DNA from: Alphaproteobacteria bacterium
GTDB taxonomy: Bacteria; Pseudomonadota; Alphaproteobacteria; JAAXGF01
DNA length: 22,765 nt
Assembly: GCA_012267605.1 (NCBI GenBank)
Contig: JAAXGF010000094.1
Span: 1-22,765, forward strand
Direction: 5' to 3'
This document shows, piece by piece, positions 1 to 7,597 of the stretch (within the stretch, counting starts at the first letter, position 1; each line of letters opens with the position of its first letter). A program made the position numbers and the translations under genes. A model generated the notes under the pieces. That model was not told the origin of the DNA. It worked only from the letters and a program-made list of their open reading frames with translations, and made no database searches.

Positions 1-124
1 CCGCCTCTAAATCGCCGCGGAAAACCTCGAAATCAATGACCCGCGAAAACGCTTCGAGATGATCACCAAGATCGCTCAGCCGACGAAGCCGATTTTCAAA
101 ATCCCAAAAACCTGGTTGCGACAC
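1..124 (-). CDS. IS5-family transposase, N-terminal fragment cut by window edge
   Basis: Reading the minus strand from a GTG at 124-122 gives about 41 residues beginning MSQPGFWDFENRLRRLSDLG and continuing to a DFEVFRGDLEA segment. This opening (a QPGF-type start, a stretch ending in GD, then a DFExFR block) is the typical N-terminus of IS5-family transposases, which move the element by DDE-type cut-and-paste. A purine-rich GGGGGAAG lies a few bases upstream of the GTG and can serve as ribosome binding site. The frame stays open to base 1, so the catalytic core lies outside the window and I cannot tell whether the element is intact. The element's end should lie within roughly the next 100 bp to the right, but no inverted repeat could be identified with only one end visible. 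Confidence 0.8.
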   Translation of the reverse strand, partial: MSQPGFWDFENRLRRLSDLGDHLEAFSRVIDFEVFRGDLEA

Positions 125-460
125 GATGCTTCCCCCAAAATCACTCCTCCCCCGATTGAATCATTTTCCTCCCAAAATCGCGAGGTTTTTAGAAGTGTCC
201 AATTTGGCATCGTATTTACGTTGCATTGCGCCGGCTGACCGAAGGCGAGGACGATGAATTGGCGTTCGCGTTTCACTGCGGCACCGGGTCTAGTGAAAAC
301 TACGACCGGCGGAGGGCATTTCGCGGATATTGCCAAAGCGTATTGCCGCGATATCAGCAGCACCATGTCCAACGGGGATATTCCATGGTGCTCAAAGCAA
401 CCGGCATTAGGCCGCGTGGTCTGATCGGTCGTTGGGCGTCGGCATACGCCTGGCGACTCT
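125..460. other. Gene-poor stretch between IS5-type transposase and rppH
   Basis: This interval of about 336 bp holds no ORF with recognisable protein features. The part next to the transposase (about 125-200) is probably the untranslated end of the insertion element. A short hairpin (GGCGT, six-base loop, ACGCC) lies at 435-450, just past the rppH stop, but has no U-tract. The two overlapping ORFs here run antisense to each other and have no convincing start signal, domain or signal peptide. Confidence 0.5.
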
Positions 461-973
461 TTAAGCACCGTGTCCGGGTCTGCCGAGGGACCCCGGTCTA
501 AGGTCTAGGTAGTCTCGAAATTCCGCGATAACCGCGACGTAGACTGAGCGTTTGAGTGGCACGATCAAAGTCGTGAGCTCACCAGGGGAAACCCAACGCC
601 AATCGGAAAATTCGGCGTGTTTCGTGTCAATATTGATGTCCCTATCAACACCGTGAAATTCCAACAGGAACCACTTCTGGCGTTGCCCCCGATAACGCCC
701 TCCCCACAACTTTCCGACTAGATTTTCGGGGAGGTCGTAACTATACCATTCCCGGCTCTCGGCAATGAATTCGGCGTTGTCGGTTCCGACTTCCTCGCGC
801 AATTCACGGTATGCTGCCTGGCGGGGGGTTTCACCCGTATCAATTCCCCCCTGTGGCATCTGCCACGCAGCGGATTCTCTGTCTATCCGCCTGCCGACAA
901 AAATCTCGCGCCATGGGTTTAGCAGCATAATGCCGACACAAGGTCGGTAGGGAAGGGAGATGGGATCGGCCAT
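461..973 (-). CDS. rppH: RNA pyrophosphohydrolase RppH (Nudix hydrolase)
   Basis: This 170-residue protein is the cytoplasmic Nudix enzyme that removes pyrophosphate from the 5' triphosphate of mRNAs and so opens them to RNase E decay. The Nudix box sits at residues 42-64: G42, then E48, then R56-E57-L58-R59-E60-E61-V62-G63. It is preceded by WQMPQGGID, the signature that separates RppH from other Nudix proteins. The C-terminal half has the usual RppH blocks (RGQRQKWFLL, then FSDWRWVSP). Length is normal for the family. It starts at an ATG (973-971), about 60 bp after the stop of the deacetylase-like gene on the same strand, and is probably the last gene of that transcription unit, as is common in alphaproteobacteria. 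Confidence 0.95.
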   Translation of the reverse strand: MADPISLPYRPCVGIMLLNPWREIFVGRRIDRESAAWQMPQGGIDTGETPRQAAYRELREEVGTDNAEFIAESREWYSYDLPENLVGKLWGGRYRGQRQKWFLLEFHGVDRDINIDTKHAEFSDWRWVSPGELTTLIVPLKRSVYVAVIAEFRDYLDLRPGSLGRPGHGA

Positions 974-1034
974 ATCAAGCTTGGTCTTTGACCTGAACCA
1001 AGACCGATGTCCTGACTTGATTCACGACCCCATA

Positions 1035-2699
1035 TTATTGTTCCATCGACGACTCTACGACGGCACTGACTGGCGCCAGCGCTAGGCCCCTTTCGTCCAA
1101 CGTTGGCAGCCAGGCGGACAGCCGTTCGATGGTCACTGGAAAAGCATGACAGAGGGCTACAGCCATGCCTTGGTCGTGAGCAATCTCGGCCACCTCCTCA
1201 AGTCGCTTATCGATCGCCGTCCGTGTGGCCTCGGCATCGAGAAATCGGTTGCTAGAGACGTGTGGTAAGCCGATGGCGGATGCGATTCGCCGCGCCACCC
1301 TCTTGCTCGATGTCCTACTGTCAACATAGAGCAATCCCTGGGAATCAAGAAATTCGAGAACCGGTCGAAAAGCGGACGCAGAGCTGGTAAACCTCGATCC
1401 CATGTTATTGGTCACACCAACGATTCCAGTGGCGCGGCCAAGATGCCACTGAAGCCGGGTAAGGTTGTCTTCGCTCGATAGCGAGGTCAACAATGGTTGA
1501 GGACCCGGTTTCAGCACGGGATAGTTGCTCGGTTCCATGGGCAGATCGAGCATTACCTCATGTCCCCCTGCGCGCGCGAGGTCGATCCACTTCTGCAATT
1601 TTTGTGCATAGGACGCGAAGGCCAGCGTTACGCCGCCTGGCAACTGGATCGCGGCATTGGTGGCCCCGCTGCTCAGCCCCAAATTGGTCACCACGATCGC
1701 TATACGCGGCCTGGGATCATCCCGGTCAAATGGCCGAGCATTAACCATCCAAGTAAGGGGCTCGACATGCGGTGACATCGCGTCCTCTGCGTCAGCCGAC
1801 GGGGCGTCCGATGGCAAACTGGGTGCCACCGCAACGGCAACCGCCGCTTCCTCATCGTCGACGATCGCAGACTGCGCCGAGTCGGCCACGTCATGATCGG
1901 TCGGTTCAGCGGCGGCAGAGGCTTGCTCAGTGATGGGCTGATCGGAGCGATCTGGAGCGACTTCTAAATTGTCTGTCGAAACATCGGGGGTGGTTTCCTC
2001 GAGCCCCCCGTCTTGATGTTGCGGTTGTGGATTCGTCAGGGTCATCGACGGTTGCGAGATTGCCAATTCAGATTCTGGTTGTATATCGGAGGGCGCAGAT
2101 TCGGAATCGTCGATCGTTGAACTCGGCAGATACTCAGGGAGGAGGCGTCGCTGAGTTGTCGGTTCTTCATCGGCAGGGAGCGACGGAGAATCTAATTTCA
2201 TGCGGGACGGGTCGGTAACGACTGTACTTGTATCCGGATTTTCGAACCCAGACGTCTCAACCGTTGCCGAATCATGGGAACCGCCTTCGGGGAGCGTCGA
2301 TGTCTCAACGGCAACTGAAGGATCTGCATCTGGCGAAATTGAATTTGCTTTCGCCGCTTCGTTCGGTGTCGGAGTCGATTGTGTTGTGGCCGAGGACGCC
2401 GAAACATCGGTGACCGGAGTCTCCTGCGCATTTTCAGTTTGCTCGTCGCCAGGCGCATCAACACTCTTCGACGCGACCCCAGAGAGCGAGGCCGGCGGAG
2501 ATGTGGTTGACGAAGAATTTTCACCCGATTGTGATTCTTCGATTTCGTCCAAGGGCCCGAAAGGCGCGATTGGCACGATTATATTCGAGGGTTCGTGAGT
2601 GGGGCGCGGCGGCTGTAACACCACCCAACCGGCTACGCCGGCGGAGGCTAGGACGGCGACAAACGCCGTTAGGGCAACTGCACCAAATGGTTTGCTCAC
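1035..2699 (-). CDS. YibQ-type divergent polysaccharide deacetylase, probable pseudoenzyme
   Basis: This 554-residue protein has an N-terminal membrane segment (about residues 8-28), a very long Ser/Thr/Pro/Glu-rich low-complexity linker (about 50-315) and a C-terminal domain of the divergent polysaccharide deacetylase family (about 330-550). It is probably anchored in the inner membrane with the domain in the periplasm. Family landmarks are visible: HEVMLDLPMEP (380-390), NNMGSRFT (431-438), YVDSRT (458-463), FLDAE (486-490) and HAFPVTIERL (518-527). Several positions normally occupied by metal-binding residues differ: the usual Asp-Asp of motif 1 is T338-N339, the His of HLPM is D385, and the His before MGS is N432. 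The start is a GTG; a stop lies 10 codons upstream and no better start exists. It follows ctpA on the same strand and precedes rppH. The family assignment is firm; the loss of activity is inferred. Confidence 0.85.
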   Translation of the reverse strand: MSKPFGAVALTAFVAVLASAGVAGWVVLQPPRPTHEPSNIIVPIAPFGPLDEIEESQSGENSSSTTSPPASLSGVASKSVDAPGDEQTENAQETPVTDVSASSATTQSTPTPNEAAKANSISPDADPSVAVETSTLPEGGSHDSATVETSGFENPDTSTVVTDPSRMKLDSPSLPADEEPTTQRRLLPEYLPSSTIDDSESAPSDIQPESELAISQPSMTLTNPQPQHQDGGLEETTPDVSTDNLEVAPDRSDQPITEQASAAAEPTDHDVADSAQSAIVDDEEAAVAVAVAPSLPSDAPSADAEDAMSPHVEPLTWMVNARPFDRDDPRPRIAIVVTNLGLSSGATNAAIQLPGGVTLAFASYAQKLQKWIDLARAGGHEVMLDLPMEPSNYPVLKPGPQPLLTSLSSEDNLTRLQWHLGRATGIVGVTNNMGSRFTSSASAFRPVLEFLDSQGLLYVDSRTSSKRVARRIASAIGLPHVSSNRFLDAEATRTAIDKRLEEVAEIAHDQGMAVALCHAFPVTIERLSAWLPTLDERGLALAPVSAVVESSMEQ

Positions 2700-2760
2700 G
2701 ATGTTCGCGCCGTTCGCCCATCTCCCGAATTATCGGCCATCCCGAATCGACCAATCACCG

Positions 2761-4041
2761 TCAATTGAGGACCTTATCGCGGAAAAGATTCAATCCGTGC
2801 AGCAGATCAAGGGCACGGGCGAGCTGATAATCCTTGCCGGCGGCCTCTGACCTATCGGATTCGCCGTCCTTTCCCCCTTCGCTTGGGCTGGTGTTTCCAA
2901 CGCTATTTTCGAGCCGATTGCGCAGATCCGATTCGCGACGTCGACTGCTGACATCGATTTTCTCGATTCGAGCCGGTTCGACAATTATATCAGGTTCGAT
3001 TCCGGAGGCCTGAATAGATCGGCCTGAAGGTGTATAATATCTTGCAGTGGTCAGACGAATGGCACCGTGTCCGGAAAGCGGAATGATCGTTTGTACCGAT
3101 CCTTTGCCGAAGGACTTAGTTCCCAGGACGATGGCCCGACGATGATCTTGAAGGGCGCCTGCGACGATTTCAGATGCCGAGGCAGAACCACCGTTGATCA
3201 ACACGACAATCGGCAAATCGTCCACCAGATCACCGGGGCGCGCGTTAAAACGTTGCGTGCTATCACCGCGCCGTCCACGCGTGGAGACGATTTCCCCTTT
3301 CTGCAAGAACGCGTCGGAAACGGCCACGGCTTGATCTAAAAGGCCCCCGGGATTATTGCGCAAGTCTAGGATCAATCCCTCCAGCTTTCCTGCCAAATCT
3401 CTCTTAATTTTCTGAACTTCTCGTTTCAGGGCACGATCAGTCTGTTCGTTGAAGGAGGTAATTCGCAGGTAGCCAATATTGCCCTCCAGTCGCGACCTCA
3501 CTGATCTGATTTTGATTATGGCGCGTGTTATGGTTACCTCCACAGGCCCTTCCGCACCTTCTCGCCGTATGCCAAGTTGTATATCAGTACCAACCGGACC
3601 GCGCATCCTGTCCACGGCTTGGCCGAGGGTCAGTCCCAAAACCGGGTCGCCATCAAGGTGAGTGATAAGGTCGCCGGGTTGGATACCGGCTTCGAACGCC
3701 GGGGTATCGTCGATCGGCGAAACCACTTTGACCAAACCATTTTCCATCGTTACTTCAATGCCAAGCCCGCCAAACTTGCCCTTGGTCTGGATTTGCATGT
3801 CCTCGAAATTCTTGGCATTCAAATAGCTCGAATGGGGATCGAGCGATGTGAGCATCCCGTTGATTGCGGCCTCGATCAATTCCTCATCGCCTAAGCCCTC
3901 GACGTAGTCCGTGCGAACACGCTCAAAAACATCACCGAACAAATTGAGCTGACGGTATGTTTCAGAGCTTGCTGCGTAAACGCTTGGTACGCCGCACCAT
4001 AGGATCAACGCGGTCAAGCCCGCGACAAAACCAGTTCGCAT
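2761..4041 (-). CDS. ctpA: Carboxyl-terminal processing protease CtpA (peptidase S41)
   Basis: This 426-residue periplasmic serine protease has a signal peptide (residues 1 to about 23, ending in VYA), an N-terminal helical region with the DPHSSYL motif (68-74), a PDZ domain (about 85-170) and an S41 catalytic core (about 185-355). The Ser-Lys dyad is S288 in the NGGSASASE motif and K313 in TKSFGKGSVQ, with Q317 four residues later, the same 25-residue spacing as in the E. coli Prc protease. It ends in a charged, low-complexity tail of about 60 residues. Such proteases trim C-termini of envelope proteins and often control cell-wall hydrolases. It directly follows the EnvC-like gene; the last base of that gene's stop codon is the first base of the ctpA start codon, so translation is probably coupled. 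This fits a joint role in septal cell-wall remodelling. Confidence 0.95.
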   Translation of the reverse strand: MRTGFVAGLTALILWCGVPSVYAASSETYRQLNLFGDVFERVRTDYVEGLGDEELIEAAINGMLTSLDPHSSYLNAKNFEDMQIQTKGKFGGLGIEVTMENGLVKVVSPIDDTPAFEAGIQPGDLITHLDGDPVLGLTLGQAVDRMRGPVGTDIQLGIRREGAEGPVEVTITRAIIKIRSVRSRLEGNIGYLRITSFNEQTDRALKREVQKIKRDLAGKLEGLILDLRNNPGGLLDQAVAVSDAFLQKGEIVSTRGRRGDSTQRFNARPGDLVDDLPIVVLINGGSASASEIVAGALQDHRRAIVLGTKSFGKGSVQTIIPLSGHGAIRLTTARYYTPSGRSIQASGIEPDIIVEPARIEKIDVSSRRRESDLRNRLENSVGNTSPSEGGKDGESDRSEAAGKDYQLARALDLLHGLNLFRDKVLN

Positions 4042-5264
4042 TATCCGCTTACCTTTCTTTCATTCGATGTGAGCCATGGTACCGGATTGATTGGGACTCC
4101 CGAACGGCGAAGCTCAATATAAAGCGTCGGCTTGCCGTCCGCCGGATGGCCCATCACGCCTACCGGCTCACCCGCAAGTAGCCATTGACCTAAGACGCTG
4201 TCAATACGGGAGAAACCTGCCAAAACCATATGGTACCCTTCCCCATGCTGAATGATCAAGAGTTGCCCGTAGGCGCGAAACGGCCCAACGAAGACTACTT
4301 GACCGTCATAGGGTGTAATGACCCGCGCGCCGGGGGCAGTTTCGACGGTGATCCCCTTCGAGCGCTCTCCACCAGCCATCGTATCACCAAACCCGCTTGA
4401 AAGGCTCCCGACAACCGGCATCGGTAGGCTTCCGCGCGCAGCCGCAAATGAATTCCCAATAAATTGGCTGGCCGACTGAGAATTGCTGGCCAGTTTGAGT
4501 GGAGGAACCGGTTTTCGCGGTGGCGGCGGTGGTAAGGGCCCCGAACGAGCGAGCTTTTCCAGCAATCCTCGTAAATCGTTTGCCTCAGCTGCCAATTTCT
4601 TGGTTTTGGCCGAAGCGCGCTCGTGTTCAGCAAGGGCATTTTGGCGCGCCGCTGACTTCCGAACGAGAAGCGCATTAATGCGGGCTTGATCCGATGTGAG
4701 AGCCGAGGCAACGTGCGCAAGTATCTCCTTGTTTTTGGTCGCTTGCTCGAGTTCGTAGGAGATTCGTTTTTTTTCGACGCGGCGCTGATTCGCTTTTTGA
4801 AGCAGAGCGTTCGTCGTCGCGGCGCAAATAGCACTCGATCGGGCGATCGCGATCAGTGACGTCGATTCGCTATCTTCCGTGCCAAATTGCTGTCGCTCCA
4901 GCATTGCCAATGCACCTAACGTCGCCGACAATTGCGATCGGTCCTGTTCTTCCTCCGCGTCGAGCAATCGCGTTTCGCGATCAAGCGCCGCAAGGCGTTG
5001 TTCGACTTCGGCGAGGCGAGCATTTCGTTCTCGTTCGGCGCGTGCATGTACAACCATACCCTCTTCTAGCGCCTCGACTTCGAGCTCTAATCCGCTAGCA
5101 AGCGATTCGAGGGACTTAATCCGATCAAGACTTTCTGTCAGAGCCGTTTCGATCGATCTTAGCTGGGCGTTCAGTCCCCGTTGATCAGCGTTAGTGGTTG
5201 ACGTGATTGTCACCTGCGCAAATGCTGTCGCCACGCAAAGTCCAAATGCCAAGCCGTGTCGCAT
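4041..5264 (-). CDS. EnvC-like murein hydrolase activator (degenerate LytM domain)
   Basis: This is a 407-residue exported protein: signal peptide (about 1-16), long coiled coil (about 28-240), proline linker (243-255) and a C-terminal LytM/M23-like domain (about 280-400). Active M23 enzymes have an HxGxD motif and an HxH motif that bind zinc. Here these positions read SKGIT (302-306) and TLYIE (380-384), so the ligands are absent, as in E. coli EnvC, which activates amidases rather than cutting peptidoglycan itself. The closing INPVPWL matches the EnvC end. I chose the ATG at 5264-5262, seven bases after the gpmI stop. An upstream TTG at 5291 would overlap gpmI and put nine residues before the signal peptide. 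Its neighbours gpmI and ctpA are the usual ones in alphaproteobacteria. Confidence 0.9.
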   Translation of the reverse strand: MRHGLAFGLCVATAFAQVTITSTTNADQRGLNAQLRSIETALTESLDRIKSLESLASGLELEVEALEEGMVVHARAERERNARLAEVEQRLAALDRETRLLDAEEEQDRSQLSATLGALAMLERQQFGTEDSESTSLIAIARSSAICAATTNALLQKANQRRVEKKRISYELEQATKNKEILAHVASALTSDQARINALLVRKSAARQNALAEHERASAKTKKLAAEANDLRGLLEKLARSGPLPPPPPRKPVPPLKLASNSQSASQFIGNSFAAARGSLPMPVVGSLSSGFGDTMAGGERSKGITVETAPGARVITPYDGQVVFVGPFRAYGQLLIIQHGEGYHMVLAGFSRIDSVLGQWLLAGEPVGVMGHPADGKPTLYIELRRSGVPINPVPWLTSNERKVSG

Positions 5265-5271
5265 CGACAAA

Positions 5272-6822
5272 CTAGTCGGTGGGACGCACAATTAGCGTGC
5301 AACCGGTCATATCACTAGGCTTTGAAAGTCCCATGAGATCAAGGATCGTAGGAGCCACGTCGGCAAGCCGACCATCCCTTAAGTCTGAACCGTCGACATT
5401 TGCGCCAGCCATTATAAAAGGTACCGGACACGACGTATGGGCGGTATGAGGTTGACCGGTGCTAGCATCTCGCATCATTTCCGCATTTCCATGATCCGCT
5501 GTTACGAGGAGAGTGCCATGGCGGTCGTTAACGGACTTGAGCAACTTTCCTAGGCAGCGATCAACTGCCTCGACGGCGCGGATCGCAGCGTTGAGATTTC
5601 CGGTATGGCCCACCATGTCAGCATTCGCGTAGTTGACGATGACGAGATGGAAACGGTCCGCTGCCAGTTCCTCACACAATTTGTCGGTTACTTCGTAGGC
5701 TGACATTTCTGGTTTTCGATCGTACGTCGGTATTCTTGGTGAGGGCACAAGGATCCGTTCCTCCCCTGGAAACACGCGTTCTTCTCCACCGTTGAAAAAG
5801 AAGGTGACGTGCGCGTACTTCTCGGTTTCGGCAATGCGCAACTGCCGCAAACCCGCAGTTGATACGATTTCACCGAGCGTGCCCTGCACTTGATCAGGCG
5901 GGAATAAAGTTGAAAGAAACCCATCCAGGTGTCGCGAATAAGAGACCATGCCGCAAGTGGCAGCGAAATCAACAGTGCTCGTTCGTGCGAATCCGTCGAA
6001 ATTCGTGTCGACGAGAGCGGACAAGATTTCCCGCGCGCGGTCGGCGCGAAAATTGCCCATGATCAATCCGTCGCCCGCTTTCATGCCATCGAAACAACCG
6101 ATCGCCGTCGGAACAACGAACTCGTCGCTGATGTCTTCGGCATAACTTTTCGCGATCGCGGCGTCGGCGTTCTCGGCCCGGTTTCCAGTACCGCTAACCA
6201 ACGTATCGTAAGCGCGTGCCACACGCTCCCAACGTTTGTCTCGGTCCATGGCGAAGTAACGGCCGCTAACCGTCGAAACGGAAACATTGGTTTGTCCGCT
6301 GAGATTTTTTTGAAAGCGATTCATGTATTCACGGGCACTTTCTGGCGGCGTATCGCGACCGTCGAGAAAAGCATGCACAGCAACAGGTACGCCACGCTCA
6401 CTAACGACTCGGGCCAGCGTTTCCAAATGGATCTGGCTGCTGTGGACCCCACCCGGCGATAGCAGCCCAAGTAAGTGACAGCTCCCGCCACTCGCCCTCA
6501 AACGCGAGACAAATTCCTCGAGTGTGGCATTCTTTGCGAAAGAACCGTCTCGGATAGCGGCGTCAATTCGAGGTAAGTCTTGAAGCGCGACGCGACCGGC
6601 ACCAAGGTTGATATGGCCGACCTCCGAATTTCCCATTTGCCCATCAGGCAGACCTACCGATTGTTCGGACGCGTGAAGTAGGCAAGCGGGTCCAATTTCA
6701 TTCATCCGATCCCAATTCGGCGTTGCTGCTAACGCGATGGCGTTATCCTTCGTTTCTGCCCGGTAGCCCCAACCATCCAATATGCAAAGAATCACCGGTA
6801 TATGGGATCCCAATCCGGACAT
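5272..6822 (-). CDS. gpmI: 2,3-bisphosphoglycerate-independent phosphoglycerate mutase
   Basis: This 516-residue cytoplasmic enzyme interconverts 3- and 2-phosphoglycerate in glycolysis, using two Mn(II) ions and a phosphoserine intermediate. Visible signatures are the N-terminal LDGWGYR metal motif (D16), the catalytic serine in GQMGNSEVGH (S66), HAFLDGRDTPP in the phosphotransferase domain, and the C-terminal VTADHGNAEMM metal motif. Length is normal. The ATG start (6822-6820) fits the family N-terminus. It leads a block with envC, ctpA, the deacetylase-like gene and rppH. Upstream lies a 289-bp gap with a perfect TATAAT element, so this block may have its own promoter. In many alphaproteobacteria rlmH sits just upstream; it is absent here. 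Confidence 0.97.
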   Translation of the reverse strand: MSGLGSHIPVILCILDGWGYRAETKDNAIALAATPNWDRMNEIGPACLLHASEQSVGLPDGQMGNSEVGHINLGAGRVALQDLPRIDAAIRDGSFAKNATLEEFVSRLRASGGSCHLLGLLSPGGVHSSQIHLETLARVVSERGVPVAVHAFLDGRDTPPESAREYMNRFQKNLSGQTNVSVSTVSGRYFAMDRDKRWERVARAYDTLVSGTGNRAENADAAIAKSYAEDISDEFVVPTAIGCFDGMKAGDGLIMGNFRADRAREILSALVDTNFDGFARTSTVDFAATCGMVSYSRHLDGFLSTLFPPDQVQGTLGEIVSTAGLRQLRIAETEKYAHVTFFFNGGEERVFPGEERILVPSPRIPTYDRKPEMSAYEVTDKLCEELAADRFHLVIVNYANADMVGHTGNLNAAIRAVEAVDRCLGKLLKSVNDRHGTLLVTADHGNAEMMRDASTGQPHTAHTSCPVPFIMAGANVDGSDLRDGRLADVAPTILDLMGLSKPSDMTGCTLIVRPTD

Positions 6823-6940
6823 TATTTATTGCTTCCTATGAAGTCGTCGTTGGTGATAACGCTGCATTTCCGGACGTTGGATTGCGAAAAAGCAAAATCC
6901 ACAAAGTCGTAACTTTTACCGATGACGCAAGAATTCAACA

Positions 6941-6967
6941 ATTATAGCTTTTGACGTAGATTTTCAA
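6941..6967 (-). promoter_or_regulatory. Candidate sigma70 promoter for the gpmI-envC-ctpA-rppH block
   Basis: On the minus strand a TTGAAA (6967-6962) is followed after 15 bases by a perfect TATAAT (6946-6941). It points toward gpmI and would give a leader of about 110 nt. The spacer is shorter than the ideal 17, so the call rests mainly on the -10 element and its place in the only sizeable gap of the operon. Confidence 0.45.
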
Positions 6968-7111
6968 TTCTCCACGCTAAGTCGGCAAGATTCGTGTCAG
7001 ACGTAAACAGCCAACATTTATGAGACCGGTGTTATCAGTAGTCATCGTTGGATTGGGGGATGTAAGTTTGTTGTCAAAAAAGGATTAGTTAAATTACCTG
7101 AACTGCGTTTT

Positions 7112-7453
7112 CTATGCCGTCAATGCGACGTTTGCCCCAGGGCCCGCAATTGGCGCCAGCCACATTTTCCCAAGCTTATACAGGGAGCGAACCTCAGGGC
7201 GAAAAAGGTGGACAATGACATCCCCAGCGTCGATCAGCACCCAATCTCCATGCGGCATACCCTCGACTCCGGGCGGTGAACGGCGCAGGGATTTTACCTT
7301 GGATATAAGTTTCTCGCAAAGCGACCGGATCTGCCTGTCGGATTTGCCACTGGCGACTACCATGAAATCGGCGAACGTCGCGCGCCCGGTAAGGTCTATG
7401 GTCACGATATCTTCCGCCTTGCCATCCTCCAACACGGTGGTGACTGCTTCCAA
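7112..7453 (-). CDS. rsfS: Ribosome silencing factor RsfS
   Basis: RsfS binds ribosomal protein L14 and blocks joining of the subunits when nutrients are scarce. The 113 residues from a TTG at 7453 show the family core: LEDGKAEDIVTIDL, ADFMVVASGKSDRQI, the GDWVLIDAGDVIVHLFRPEVR block and a final YKLGKMW. The start is uncertain. The frame is open for another 24 codons upstream with no ATG, GTG or TTG, and the TTG start would clip the first helix compared with relatives. A strong ribosome binding site (GGGAAAGGAG, 7517-7508) lies six bases before an in-frame ATC at 7501-7499, which would add 16 residues. The gene follows nadD, its usual partner, by roughly 100-145 bp depending on the start. Confidence 0.93.
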   Translation of the reverse strand: MEAVTTVLEDGKAEDIVTIDLTGRATFADFMVVASGKSDRQIRSLCEKLISKVKSLRRSPPGVEGMPHGDWVLIDAGDVIVHLFRPEVRSLYKLGKMWLAPIAGPGANVALTA

Positions 7454-7597
7454 TAAATTGGAAGATGCTGATGGTGTGATATCTTTTTTCTCGTTGACGA
7501 TTAGTTTCTCCTTTCCCGACGGGATTCAATTACAACCCGATCGTCACCTTATTTTCCAAGATACTCCGTTTTGCATTCGCGGTGAACCACCAGAGTA

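Noticed and set aside
435..450. Hairpin after rppH as a terminator
   Set aside because: It has only a five-base-pair stem and no T-tract on the relevant strand.
76..501. Two overlapping antisense ORFs of 130 and 91 codons between the transposase start and rppH
   Set aside because: Composition is not protein-like, there is no ribosome binding site, and the minus-strand one runs into the transposase region in a different frame from the recognisable IS5 N-terminus.
2200..2598. Plus-strand 132-codon ORF, and a minus-strand Arg-rich ORF in the same stretch
   Set aside because: Both are frame shadows of the Ser/Thr/Pro/Glu-rich linker of the deacetylase-like protein.
7049..7077. Perfect TTGACA (7077-7072, minus strand) upstream of gpmI
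   Set aside because: No acceptable -10 lies 16-18 bases downstream; the TATAAT at 6946-6941 is a better candidate.
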